The notes below the pieces were generated by a model, which had not been told where the DNA came from, searched no databases, and worked only from the letters and a program-made list of their open reading frames with translations. A stretch of 6,075 bases of DNA from an uncultured Bacilli bacterium (GTDB lineage Bacteria > Bacillota_I > Bacilli_A > RF39 > UBA660): positions 1 through 6,075 of the forward strand of contig CANRDR010000095.1 in the NCBI GenBank assembly GCA_947629425.1, in the 5' to 3' direction. Positions 1 to 5,895 of this stretch are shown piece after piece (within the stretch, counting starts at the first letter, position 1; the number at the start of each line of letters is the position of its first letter). The translations under genes were made by a program, and so were the position numbers.

Positions 1-16
1 CTTTTTCTTTCATCAT
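1..16 (-). CDS. Start of a truncated gene of unknown function
   Basis: Only the first five codons are inside the window, reading Met-Met-Lys-Glu-Lys on the minus strand. Two ATG codons in a row (14-16 and 11-13) could start it. A GAGG Shine-Dalgarno at 22-25 lies 5 bases before the first ATG and 8 before the second, so the second is spaced slightly better. The flanking sequence GTGAGGTA is the same as before pcrA, which supports a real translation start. It follows ligA on the same strand after a gap of about 160 bases containing a terminator-like hairpin, so it is probably a separate transcript. Five codons are too few to name a product. Confidence 0.55.
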
Positions 17-21
17 ATATA

Positions 22-25
22 CCTC
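22..25 (-). promoter_or_regulatory. Shine-Dalgarno of the truncated left-end gene
   Basis: The minus strand reads GTGAGGTATATATGATG. GAGG is a good match to the anti-Shine-Dalgarno sequence and lies 5 or 8 bases from the two adjacent ATG codons. This is the main evidence that a gene begins at the window edge. Confidence 0.6.
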
Positions 26-30
26 ACTTA

Positions 31-120
31 TTCTAGGAAGGTATCATTCTCCCACAATTTGATGTGTTAGTTGCTATCTTAACACAATATATTCGCTAAC
101 CGTGTCAGTTGGTGTCGAAC
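31..120 (-). other. GC-raised, hairpin-rich leader or small RNA candidate
   Basis: This intergenic stretch has 35 G/C in 90 bases (39%), against 8 of 56 (14%) in the next stretch (121-176) and roughly a quarter in the genes. Three inverted repeats lie in it. One is 36-40 with 49-53 (5 pairs including a G-U if transcribed on the minus strand, 8-base loop). The second is 63-69 with 80-86 (7 perfect pairs, 10-base loop). The third is 92-100 with 108-112 and 116-119 (9 pairs with a 3-base bulge; one is G-U on the plus strand but a C-A mismatch on the minus strand). I recognise no known riboswitch, T-box or ribosomal-protein leader signature, and no coding frame. Its position before a Shine-Dalgarno and start codon suggests a structured 5' leader of the truncated gene. 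A plus-strand RNA is possible. The evidence is composition and pairing only. Confidence 0.35.
76..84 (-). promoter_or_regulatory. Possible extended -10 promoter for the left-end gene
   Basis: The minus strand reads TGTTAAGAT, which fits the TGnTAnnnT extended -10 pattern. No good -35 hexamer lies 16-18 bases upstream. It overlaps one arm and the loop of a possible hairpin, so both readings cannot be taken as certain. If used, transcription would start near position 69 and give a leader of roughly 55 bases. Confidence 0.2.
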
Positions 121-121
121 A

Positions 122-157
122 TTTAAATTTTTTTATATTTTTTTGGGTAAATTTAAA
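122..157. repeat. Nine-base perfect inverted repeat, all A/T
   Basis: TTTAAATTT at 122-130 is the exact reverse complement of AAATTTAAA at 149-157, with an 18-base spacer containing two T runs. The arms contain no G or C. It could be a second, weak termination structure behind ligA, an AT-rich UP-element-like segment, or chance in such AT-rich DNA. Confidence 0.35.
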
Positions 158-165
158 GTAAACTT

Positions 166-193
166 AAAAAGTATGCTTATTTTAACATACTTT
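166..193 (-). terminator. Intrinsic terminator-like hairpin at the end of ligA
   Basis: On the minus strand AAAGTATG (193-186) pairs perfectly with CATACTTT (175-168) around a 10-base loop, and the 3' arm runs into five T in total (170-166). The ligA stop codon lies inside the loop. The stem has only two G-C pairs, so it is weak by general standards but ordinary for an AT-rich genome. It marks the likely end of the pcrA-nucleotidyltransferase-ligA transcript. Confidence 0.5.
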
Positions 194-2156
194 CTAAAGT
201 TTGTTCATCCCATATAGTTATTCCTAAATCTTTTGCTTTATCATACTTACTTCCTGGATTTTCTCCGACAATTACTACATCTGTTTTTTTACTAACTGAA
301 TCTACTGATATACCACCATTTAATTCAATAATATTTTTTATTTCATCTCTACTATAATTAGATAAAGTACCTGTAACTACAAATCTTTTATCTTTAAAGT
401 TATCGTTTTCTACAGTTTCTTCTCCATTATAATTAACATTAATACCTAACTCTTCTAAATTGTTAATAAGTGATAAGTTATTAACATCATTAAAGTACTC
501 TACTATATTACATGCTAATATAGGTCCTATATCTTTTATACTATTTAATTCATCTATACTAGCATTTTCTAATTCATGTATATTTTTATATTTTTTAGCA
601 AGTATCTTTGCATTTTTTTCTCCTATACCTTTTATTCCTAATGCAAATATTAATCTTTCTAAACTATTTTCTTTACTTTTTTCTATACTTTCTAATAAAT
701 TAGATATACTTTTTTCTCCAAATCCTTCTAATTCAGTTAATTCTTGTTTTTTAGTATATAAATTATATATATCTATAACTGTTGTAATTATACCCATATT
801 ATAGAAATCTTCTATTATTCTTTCACCTAATCCATCTATGTTCATAGCTTTTCTTTCAACATAATGTATTAATGATTCTATATTTCTCTTAGGACATAAA
901 TCATTTTTACAAAAATAATCTATTCCTGATTTACTTAATACTAATTCTGAATTACATATTGGACAATTTTTAATCATTTTAAATGGTTTTTCTTTTCCAG
1001 TTCTTCTTTCTTTTAATGATTTTACTACTTCTGGAATAACATCTCCTGCTTTTCTAATACTTACAATATCACCAATTTTTAAATCTTTATCTAATACATA
1101 TTGTTCATTGTGTAATGTTGCTCGTCTTATAGTACTGCCTTGTACTATTACTGGTTCTAATACCGCATTTGGAGTAATTTGTCCAGTTCTTCCTACAGTA
1201 AATATTATATCTGTTAATTTAGTTAATACTTCTGTTGCAGGAAACTTATATGCAGTTGCCCATTTAGGATATTTTGCTGTAAATCCCAATAATTTTTGAG
1301 TATTTAAATCATTTACTTTTATAACAACACCATCTATATCATAAGGTAATTCTTCACGAATACTTCCTTTTTCTGTTATAAAATCTAATATACCATTAAC
1401 ATCACTTACTAATCTATTATTAGGGTTTGTTTTAAATCCTAAATCTTTCATAAATTCTAATGCTTCTAAATGTGATTTAATTCCGTATTCTTCTGGATTA
1501 GGTAAATGGTATATAAATGCATCTAATTTTCTTTCTTTTGCTATTTTGCTATCTAGTTGTCTTATAGAACCCGCTGCTGCGTTTCTACAATTTTGTAATA
1601 ATGGCTCTCCATTTTCTTTTCTTTTTTTATTTAATTCTTCTAATGTTTTTTTAGACATAAATATTTCTCCACGAACTTCAATATCTATATCTTTATTTAT
1701 TTTTAAAGGTATACTTTTTATTGTTTTTACGTTATGAGTTATATCTTCTCCAACAACACCATCACCACGCGTTGCAGCACTTTTAAAATATCCATTTTCA
1801 TATTTTAAAGATACACTTAATCCATCTATTTTTAATTCACATACATAACTAGGATTAAATCCTTCTTTTTTTATTCTATTATCAAATTCTATTATTTCTG
1901 ATTCATTAAATACATTACTTAAACTAAGCATAGGTATTTCATGTCTTACTTTATTGAATCCTTCTATTACTTCTCCACCTATTTTATTAGTAGGACTATC
2001 AGGTGTTACATATTCAGGATGTTTAATTTCTAAATCTATTAATTCTCTTAAATATTTATCATATTCTTGATCTGTTATAGTTGGATTATCTAATACATGA
2101 TATTCGTAATTTGCTTTGTTAAGAATACTTACTAATTCATCATATCTTTCTTTCAT
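177..2156 (-). CDS. ligA: NAD-dependent DNA ligase LigA
   Basis: LigA seals single-strand nicks in duplex DNA, using NAD+ as AMP donor, during Okazaki fragment joining and repair in the cytoplasm. The protein is 659 residues, close to the usual 650-680. The N-terminal Ia domain carries YEYHVLDNPTIT (17-28), which binds the NMN half of NAD+. The adenylation domain has the KxDG motif with Lys109 as the AMP-accepting lysine, Arg130 in ATRGDG, Glu164 in VRGEIF, Lys280 in DGVVIKV and Lys304 in AYKFPA. An OB fold follows (about 310-385). The four-cysteine zinc finger has Cys398, Cys401, Cys416 and Cys421. Helix-hairpin-helix repeats span about 435-565, and a BRCT domain covers about 587-659. No catalytic residue is missing. 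The ATG at 2156 has GGAG 8 bases upstream and leaves 4 bases after the preceding gene, so it is the last and probably coupled gene of the operon. Confidence 0.98.
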   Translation of the reverse strand: MKERYDELVSILNKANYEYHVLDNPTITDQEYDKYLRELIDLEIKHPEYVTPDSPTNKIGGEVIEGFNKVRHEIPMLSLSNVFNESEIIEFDNRIKKEGFNPSYVCELKIDGLSVSLKYENGYFKSAATRGDGVVGEDITHNVKTIKSIPLKINKDIDIEVRGEIFMSKKTLEELNKKRKENGEPLLQNCRNAAAGSIRQLDSKIAKERKLDAFIYHLPNPEEYGIKSHLEALEFMKDLGFKTNPNNRLVSDVNGILDFITEKGSIREELPYDIDGVVIKVNDLNTQKLLGFTAKYPKWATAYKFPATEVLTKLTDIIFTVGRTGQITPNAVLEPVIVQGSTIRRATLHNEQYVLDKDLKIGDIVSIRKAGDVIPEVVKSLKERRTGKEKPFKMIKNCPICNSELVLSKSGIDYFCKNDLCPKRNIESLIHYVERKAMNIDGLGERIIEDFYNMGIITTVIDIYNLYTKKQELTELEGFGEKSISNLLESIEKSKENSLERLIFALGIKGIGEKNAKILAKKYKNIHELENASIDELNSIKDIGPILACNIVEYFNDVNNLSLINNLEELGINVNYNGEETVENDNFKDKRFVVTGTLSNYSRDEIKNIIELNGGISVDSVSKKTDVVIVGENPGSKYDKAKDLGITIWDEQTLESMLK

Positions 2157-2160
2157 TTTT

Positions 2161-3045
2161 CTAGCTCCATAAGTTTTCTTTATAAATATTATTTTTTATT
2201 TGTTCTTTTATAGATTCTTGTACTTTTAATTTATCTTCTTTATAAGTTACTCCATACCATATACTATCCGTTTTTCTTACAGTTATACTTATTTTATTTT
2301 CTTTAATATATTTATCTAATATATCATGTATTAAAAATTCATCAGTTTCTTCATTTTTTATATTATCAAAAAATAATTTAAATTCTTTTTCTAATATTTC
2401 AAATATTTTTGGTGTAAATAATAATAAACTCATAGAAACTAATCTATCTTTTTCTATATCAAATTCTTTATCATCTTTTAAAGATATACAATGTAAGTGA
2501 TCACTTTCTTCCATCATTTTAGTTTCCGTTAATCCTTTTAATAAATTATTTTCAACATCAAGTACTGCTCTTTTTACAGAACCATTTTCTGATAATGTAT
2601 TTTTTGCAACATAACCTATTAATCCAAAATTATAATCATTAGCGTTTTTTAAAAAGTCATAAGCCTCTTTATATGCTTTATAGCCATAAAAATCATCAGC
2701 ATTAATTACTGCAAAATTATCATCTATATAATCTTTTGCACATAGTATAGCTTGTCCTGTACCCCATGGTTTTACTCTTTTATAAACTTTATTAGTAGGT
2801 ATATCATCTATCTTTTGAAAAGCATACTCTACTTTTATATGTCCTTCTATTCTATTTCCAATAGTTTCTTTAAAATCTTTTAAATTTTCTTCTTTTATTA
2901 CAAAAACTACTTTATCAAAACCACATCTTTTTGCATCAAATATTGAATAATCTATAATAAATTCTCCATTTGGCCCCATTGGTTCTATTTGTTTTAATCC
3001 ACCAAATCTACTACCCATACCAGCAGCAAGTATTAATAATGTCAT
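2161..3045 (-). CDS. Nucleotidyltransferase, sugar-1-phosphate/phosphocholine type, substrate unknown
   Basis: This 294-residue cytoplasmic protein has the Rossmann-like nucleotidyltransferase fold that activates a phosphorylated compound (a sugar phosphate, phosphocholine or similar) with an NTP. The N-terminal nucleotide-binding signature LAAGMGSRFGGLKQ (6-19) continues into EPMGPNGE (21-28). KPWGTGQA (92-99) is the second nucleotide-contact loop, and INADDFYG (114-121) holds the Mg-binding aspartate. The C-terminal half has GSVKRAV (155-161), VSMSLLLFTPKIF (203-215), FLIHDILDKYI (237-247) and WYGVTYKEDK (263-272), a tail seen in a family annotated only as nucleotidyltransferase or NTP transferase. 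The family is clear; the substrate is not. No partner kinase or glycan gene is in the window. It starts 9 bases after pcrA behind an AGGAGG sequence and ends 4 bases before ligA, so it is co-transcribed with both. Confidence 0.9.
   Translation of the reverse strand: MTLLILAAGMGSRFGGLKQIEPMGPNGEFIIDYSIFDAKRCGFDKVVFVIKEENLKDFKETIGNRIEGHIKVEYAFQKIDDIPTNKVYKRVKPWGTGQAILCAKDYIDDNFAVINADDFYGYKAYKEAYDFLKNANDYNFGLIGYVAKNTLSENGSVKRAVLDVENNLLKGLTETKMMEESDHLHCISLKDDKEFDIEKDRLVSMSLLLFTPKIFEILEKEFKLFFDNIKNEETDEFLIHDILDKYIKENKISITVRKTDSIWYGVTYKEDKLKVQESIKEQIKNNIYKENLWS
2165..2168 (-). promoter_or_regulatory. ligA Shine-Dalgarno inside the preceding gene
   Basis: GGAG lies 8 bases before the ligA ATG. It falls within the final Trp-Ser codons (TGG AGC) of the nucleotidyltransferase, whose TAG stop is 4 bases from the ligA start. 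Ribosomes ending translation there would be placed on the ligA start, which suggests translational coupling. Confidence 0.7.
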
Positions 3046-3050
3046 ATTTT

Positions 3051-3057
3051 CCTCCTA
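3051..3057 (-). promoter_or_regulatory. Shine-Dalgarno overlapping the pcrA stop codon
   Basis: The minus strand reads TAGGAGG: the pcrA stop TAG (3057-3055) supplies the first bases of a perfect AGGAGG Shine-Dalgarno (3056-3051). The start ATG of the nucleotidyltransferase follows after 5 bases. This arrangement favours reinitiation by terminating ribosomes and ties the two genes' translation together. Confidence 0.8.
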
Positions 3058-5124
3058 TATCTTACTTATACTTTTATGATTTTTCATTAATTTTTTAACA
3101 CCTGTTTTAAAAGCAACATCTATTAAATCTCCATCCATTTTAACAACTACACCAGTTCCTAAAGTTTCATGATTTATAATATCTCCTACCTTTATTTCAG
3201 AGTTTTCTGTTTTTTCATACATCTTTTTAACTTCAATTTTTTCTTCTTGTTTTTCTTTTACTTCATCTAAATATTCATTATCTATTTCATCAATAAATCT
3301 ACTAGGCATATTATAATTATCTTTACCATATAGCATTCTTCTTTTAGCATTAGTTAAATATAATATTTCTTTCGCTCTAGTAATTCCAACATAACATAAT
3401 CTTCTTTCTTCTTCTATATTATTTTCCATAAGACTCATACTATGTGGAAATAAACCTTCTTCCATACCTATCATAAATACTACATCAAACTCTAATCCTT
3501 TAGCACTATGTAAAGTCATTAAAGTAACTTCATCATTATCTTCTTTATGATTAGATATATCACTTATTAAACTTATTTCTTCTAAGAAATCTTCTAAATT
3601 TACACTACCAGTTCTTTCTTCAAAAGAAGCAGTTATACTTTTAAATTCCATTAAGTTATCTAATCTTAATTCATTTTCTAAACTATTTTCTTCTAATAAT
3701 TCTTTTTTTAATCCAGTTTTTTCTAATATTAAATCTATTAATTCTGTTAAACTAATATGTTCCATTTCTCTTTCTATATCAAGTATAATTTGTTTAAATT
3801 CTAATTCTTTCTTAGTACTTAATGCATCAAATAAAGATATTCCTTCTATACTAGATATATTTTCTAAATTTTTTATAGCACTTTCTCCTATACCTCTTTT
3901 TGGTACATTTATTATTCTTCTTAAACTTACTTCATCATTATGATTATATAGTAATCTTAAATAACTTATTAAATCTTTAATTTCTTTTCTATTATAAAAA
4001 TAATAAGAACCTACTACTTTATAAGGTATACCTTTATTTAAAAATACTTCTTCTACTACACGAGATTGTGCATTAGTTCTATAAAGAATACCAATATCTT
4101 TTTTATGATATCCTTCATTTAATAATTTATTTATTTCTTCGATAACGAGTGTTATTTCATGTTTTTCATCATAAGCACGCATATATTTTATTTTAACACC
4201 GTCACCTTTTTCACTCCATAATTTTAAATCTTTTCTTTCTTTATTATTTCTTATTACAGAGTTAGCAGCATTTAATATATTATTAGTACTTCTATAATTT
4301 TCTTCTAATTTAATTACTTTAGTATCTGAATAATCTTTTTCAAAATTTAATATATTTCTATAATCAGCCTGTCTAAAAGCATATATACTTTGATTCATAT
4401 CTCCTACTACAAATATATTTTTATGATTGCTTGCTAGCATACTAGATAATTTATATTGTACTGGATTAGTATCTTGATATTCATCTATTAAAATATATTT
4501 ATATTTATTTTGATAGTGTTCTAATATTTCTTTATTGTTTTTAAATAATTCTACAGGTTTACTTAATAAATCATCAAAATCTATTGAATTATTTTGTAAC
4601 ATTTTTTTATCATATTCATAATATACTTCTTTTGCTATTAAATCTATATCAGTATTAAAATATTTATCTATTTCTATTTTATTTAGCATTTGACTTTTAA
4701 TAAAACTAATTTTATTTCTTATATAATATGGACTATAATGTTTAGGATCTAAATTCTTTTCTTTTAATATTTTTTTTATAATAGATAATATATCTTCACT
4801 ATCTATTATAGTAAAGTTTCTATCTAATCCTAAATGCATATAATTTTCTCTTATTATTCTTAATCCAAATGAATGAAATGTTCCTATAAAAGCATTATTT
4901 TCACCAATTAATACATTTACTCTTTCTCTCATTTCTTTAGCGGCTTTATTAGTAAATGTTATTGCAAGTATATTATAATCTTTAACACCTTCATTAATTA
5001 AATATGCAATACGCATAGTAAGAACTCTAGTTTTTCCACTTCCTGCTCCTGCCATAACAAGACATGGTCCATCAATATGTTTTACTGCTTCAAGTTGCTC
5101 TTTATTTAAACCATCTAAATTCAT
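3055..5124 (-). CDS. pcrA: ATP-dependent DNA helicase PcrA (UvrD/Rep family, SF1A)
   Basis: PcrA is a 3'-5' DNA helicase that unwinds duplexes with ATP, acts in repair and rolling-circle replication, strips RecA from DNA and works with RNA polymerase. At 689 residues it is slightly shorter than the 720-740 usual in Bacillus. Motifs in order: Q motif GLNKEQLEAV (5-14), Walker A AGAGSGKT (25-32, Lys31), Ia TFTNKAAKEM (56-65), Ib GTFHSFG (81-87), Walker B DEYQDTNPVQ (214-223, Asp214/Glu215), III GDMNQSIYAFRQAD (241-254), IV EENYRS (274-279), V TLHSAKGLEF (537-546) and VI RRLCYVGITRAKE (574-586). The C-terminus (about 645-689) has the GD.I.H...GTGVV pattern and KKL ending of the Tudor-like domain that binds RNA polymerase. 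Motif III departs slightly from the common DQSIYxWRGA. The ATG at 5124 has GAGG 6 bases upstream and its own promoter. It heads the operon with the nucleotidyltransferase and ligA. Confidence 0.97.
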   Translation of the reverse strand: MNLDGLNKEQLEAVKHIDGPCLVMAGAGSGKTRVLTMRIAYLINEGVKDYNILAITFTNKAAKEMRERVNVLIGENNAFIGTFHSFGLRIIRENYMHLGLDRNFTIIDSEDILSIIKKILKEKNLDPKHYSPYYIRNKISFIKSQMLNKIEIDKYFNTDIDLIAKEVYYEYDKKMLQNNSIDFDDLLSKPVELFKNNKEILEHYQNKYKYILIDEYQDTNPVQYKLSSMLASNHKNIFVVGDMNQSIYAFRQADYRNILNFEKDYSDTKVIKLEENYRSTNNILNAANSVIRNNKERKDLKLWSEKGDGVKIKYMRAYDEKHEITLVIEEINKLLNEGYHKKDIGILYRTNAQSRVVEEVFLNKGIPYKVVGSYYFYNRKEIKDLISYLRLLYNHNDEVSLRRIINVPKRGIGESAIKNLENISSIEGISLFDALSTKKELEFKQIILDIEREMEHISLTELIDLILEKTGLKKELLEENSLENELRLDNLMEFKSITASFEERTGSVNLEDFLEEISLISDISNHKEDNDEVTLMTLHSAKGLEFDVVFMIGMEEGLFPHSMSLMENNIEEERRLCYVGITRAKEILYLTNAKRRMLYGKDNYNMPSRFIDEIDNEYLDEVKEKQEEKIEVKKMYEKTENSEIKVGDIINHETLGTGVVVKMDGDLIDVAFKTGVKKLMKNHKSISKI

Positions 5125-5130
5125 ATCTTA

Positions 5131-5151
5131 CCTCACTATATAATTATAACA
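5131..5151 (-). promoter_or_regulatory. pcrA promoter (extended -10) and Shine-Dalgarno
   Basis: The minus strand reads TGTTATAAT at 5151-5143, a perfect -10 hexamer with the TGn extension that can compensate for a poor -35; the bases at the -35 position are T-rich and unlike TTGACA. Transcription would begin near 5136-5137, only about 12 bases before the ATG. The Shine-Dalgarno GAGG (5134-5131) would then lie almost at the 5' end of the mRNA. Confidence 0.6.
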
Positions 5152-5258
5152 TCTTAAGACTATTAAAGAAAATAAAAAGTGTAATTATACATCATTATTT
5201 TTTACGTTTTTTATTATTCTAAATTTTAATACAAAATAATAATTATTATTGCACAATT

Positions 5259-5281
5259 AAAAAAATACTAATATTAGTATT
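5259..5281 (-). terminator. Weak terminator-like palindrome at the ntdp stop codon
   Basis: Positions 5264-5281 form an 18-base perfect palindrome (AATACTAAT and its complement) that overlaps the TAA stop of the phosphatase gene. On the minus strand its 3' arm runs into seven T (5265-5259). The stem would have about 7 pairs with a 4-base loop and a single G-C pair, so efficiency is doubtful. A second A/T-only palindrome (5235-5250) follows and also ends in four T. Partial read-through into pcrA is possible. Confidence 0.4.
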
Positions 5282-5828
5282 ATTGTAAGTCTATATCTTT
5301 TCTTAACTTTATATATTTTTCATAATATTCATCTATTACTTTTTTATTAAATGGAGTAATACTTGATTGTTCCATATCAATTAAGTTAGATAATTCTTTT
5401 TTTAATATAATATCTATTTCTTTTGGATAATGCATTACTTTACTATGATAGTTATATTCATTTCTATCTAATACTTTAAATGCTCCATCAGGAAATACTC
5501 TTAAATCTAAATCATAATCAATATATTTTATTATATTATCATCTATTAAAAAAGGAGATGCTATATTACAATAATAAAATAATCCGTATTTTTTTAATTG
5601 TGCAATAATATTAAACCATCTTTTTTTATAGAAAAACATTATTGCTGGTTCTTTTGTTTTATGAGTTGCTCCATTAGATTCTGTTACTTTAGTTCTATAA
5701 TTTCCACAAACAATATAATCATCATTTATTTCTAATATAGTTGCCTCATCCCAAGTACGATGTATTCTACCATTATGTTTATAACAATGAATCTCAAGAA
5801 CATCTCCTACTTTTATTCCATCATTCAT
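5280..5828 (-). CDS. ntdp: Nucleoside tri-/diphosphate phosphatase, Ntdp/DUF402 family (YgaC-like)
   Basis: Characterised relatives (S. aureus SA1684) hydrolyse nucleoside tri- and diphosphates with a divalent metal. The protein closely follows B. subtilis YgaC along its length: HCYKHNGRIHRTW (14-26), VTESNG (48-53), KEPAIMFFY (59-67), YYCNIASPF (85-93), KYIDYDLDLRVFP (101-113) and VLDRNEY (119-125). From memory of the family, the proton-donor arginine is Arg24 and the metal ligands are Asn88, Asp104, Asp106, Asp108, Asp121 and Glu124; all are present. Length is 182 residues, against about 176-180 in the family. A GTG at 5837 would add three residues and has AAGG 7 bases upstream. I prefer the ATG at 5828 because it matches the family N-terminus and because the predicted transcript begins near 5844, which would leave the AAGG outside the mRNA. 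It has its own promoter and is separated from pcrA by 155 bases. Confidence 0.92.
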   Translation of the reverse strand: MNDGIKVGDVLEIHCYKHNGRIHRTWDEATILEINDDYIVCGNYRTKVTESNGATHKTKEPAIMFFYKKRWFNIIAQLKKYGLFYYCNIASPFLIDDNIIKYIDYDLDLRVFPDGAFKVLDRNEYNYHSKVMHYPKEIDIILKKELSNLIDMEQSSITPFNKKVIDEYYEKYIKLRKDIDLQ

Positions 5829-5850
5829 ATTTTTCACTCACTTGCCTTAT

Positions 5851-5879
5851 ATTATACAAGTAAATTATGAAAATTACAA
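5851..5879 (-). promoter_or_regulatory. Sigma-A-type promoter of the ntdp gene
   Basis: On the minus strand a -35 box TTGTAA (5879-5874, 4 of 6 consensus) is followed after exactly 17 bases by a perfect TATAAT (5856-5851). The start site would be near 5844, giving a leader of about 16 bases to the ATG at 5828 and only about 7 to the upstream GTG. The promoter bears on the start choice. Confidence 0.7.
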
Positions 5880-5895
5880 GAATACATAATAAATT

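Noticed and set aside
108..121. tRNA-like T-loop (GTTCGA followed by CACCA on the minus strand)
   Set aside because: The flanking bases do not form a T stem and no acceptor, D or anticodon arms can be found around it.
460..804. Plus-strand open frame of 114 codons opposite ligA
   Set aside because: It lies wholly antisense to the conserved helix-hairpin-helix region of LigA, is rich in Phe, Ile and Ser as expected from the complement of AT-rich coding DNA, and has no recognisable motif.
1108..1299. Plus-strand open frame of 63 codons opposite ligA
   Set aside because: It is antisense to the conserved LigA segment carrying AYKFPA and the OB fold, with no domain and no support of its own.
1546..1737. 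Plus-strand open frame of 63 codons opposite ligA
   Set aside because: It is a shadow of the conserved LigA adenylation domain, and its hydrophobic composition comes from the complementary codons.
5235..5250. 16-base A/T-only palindrome in the ntdp-pcrA gap
   Set aside because: It contains no G or C and is made of ATT/AAT repeats, which arise easily by chance here. It is mentioned only as a possible accessory to the weak terminator beside it.
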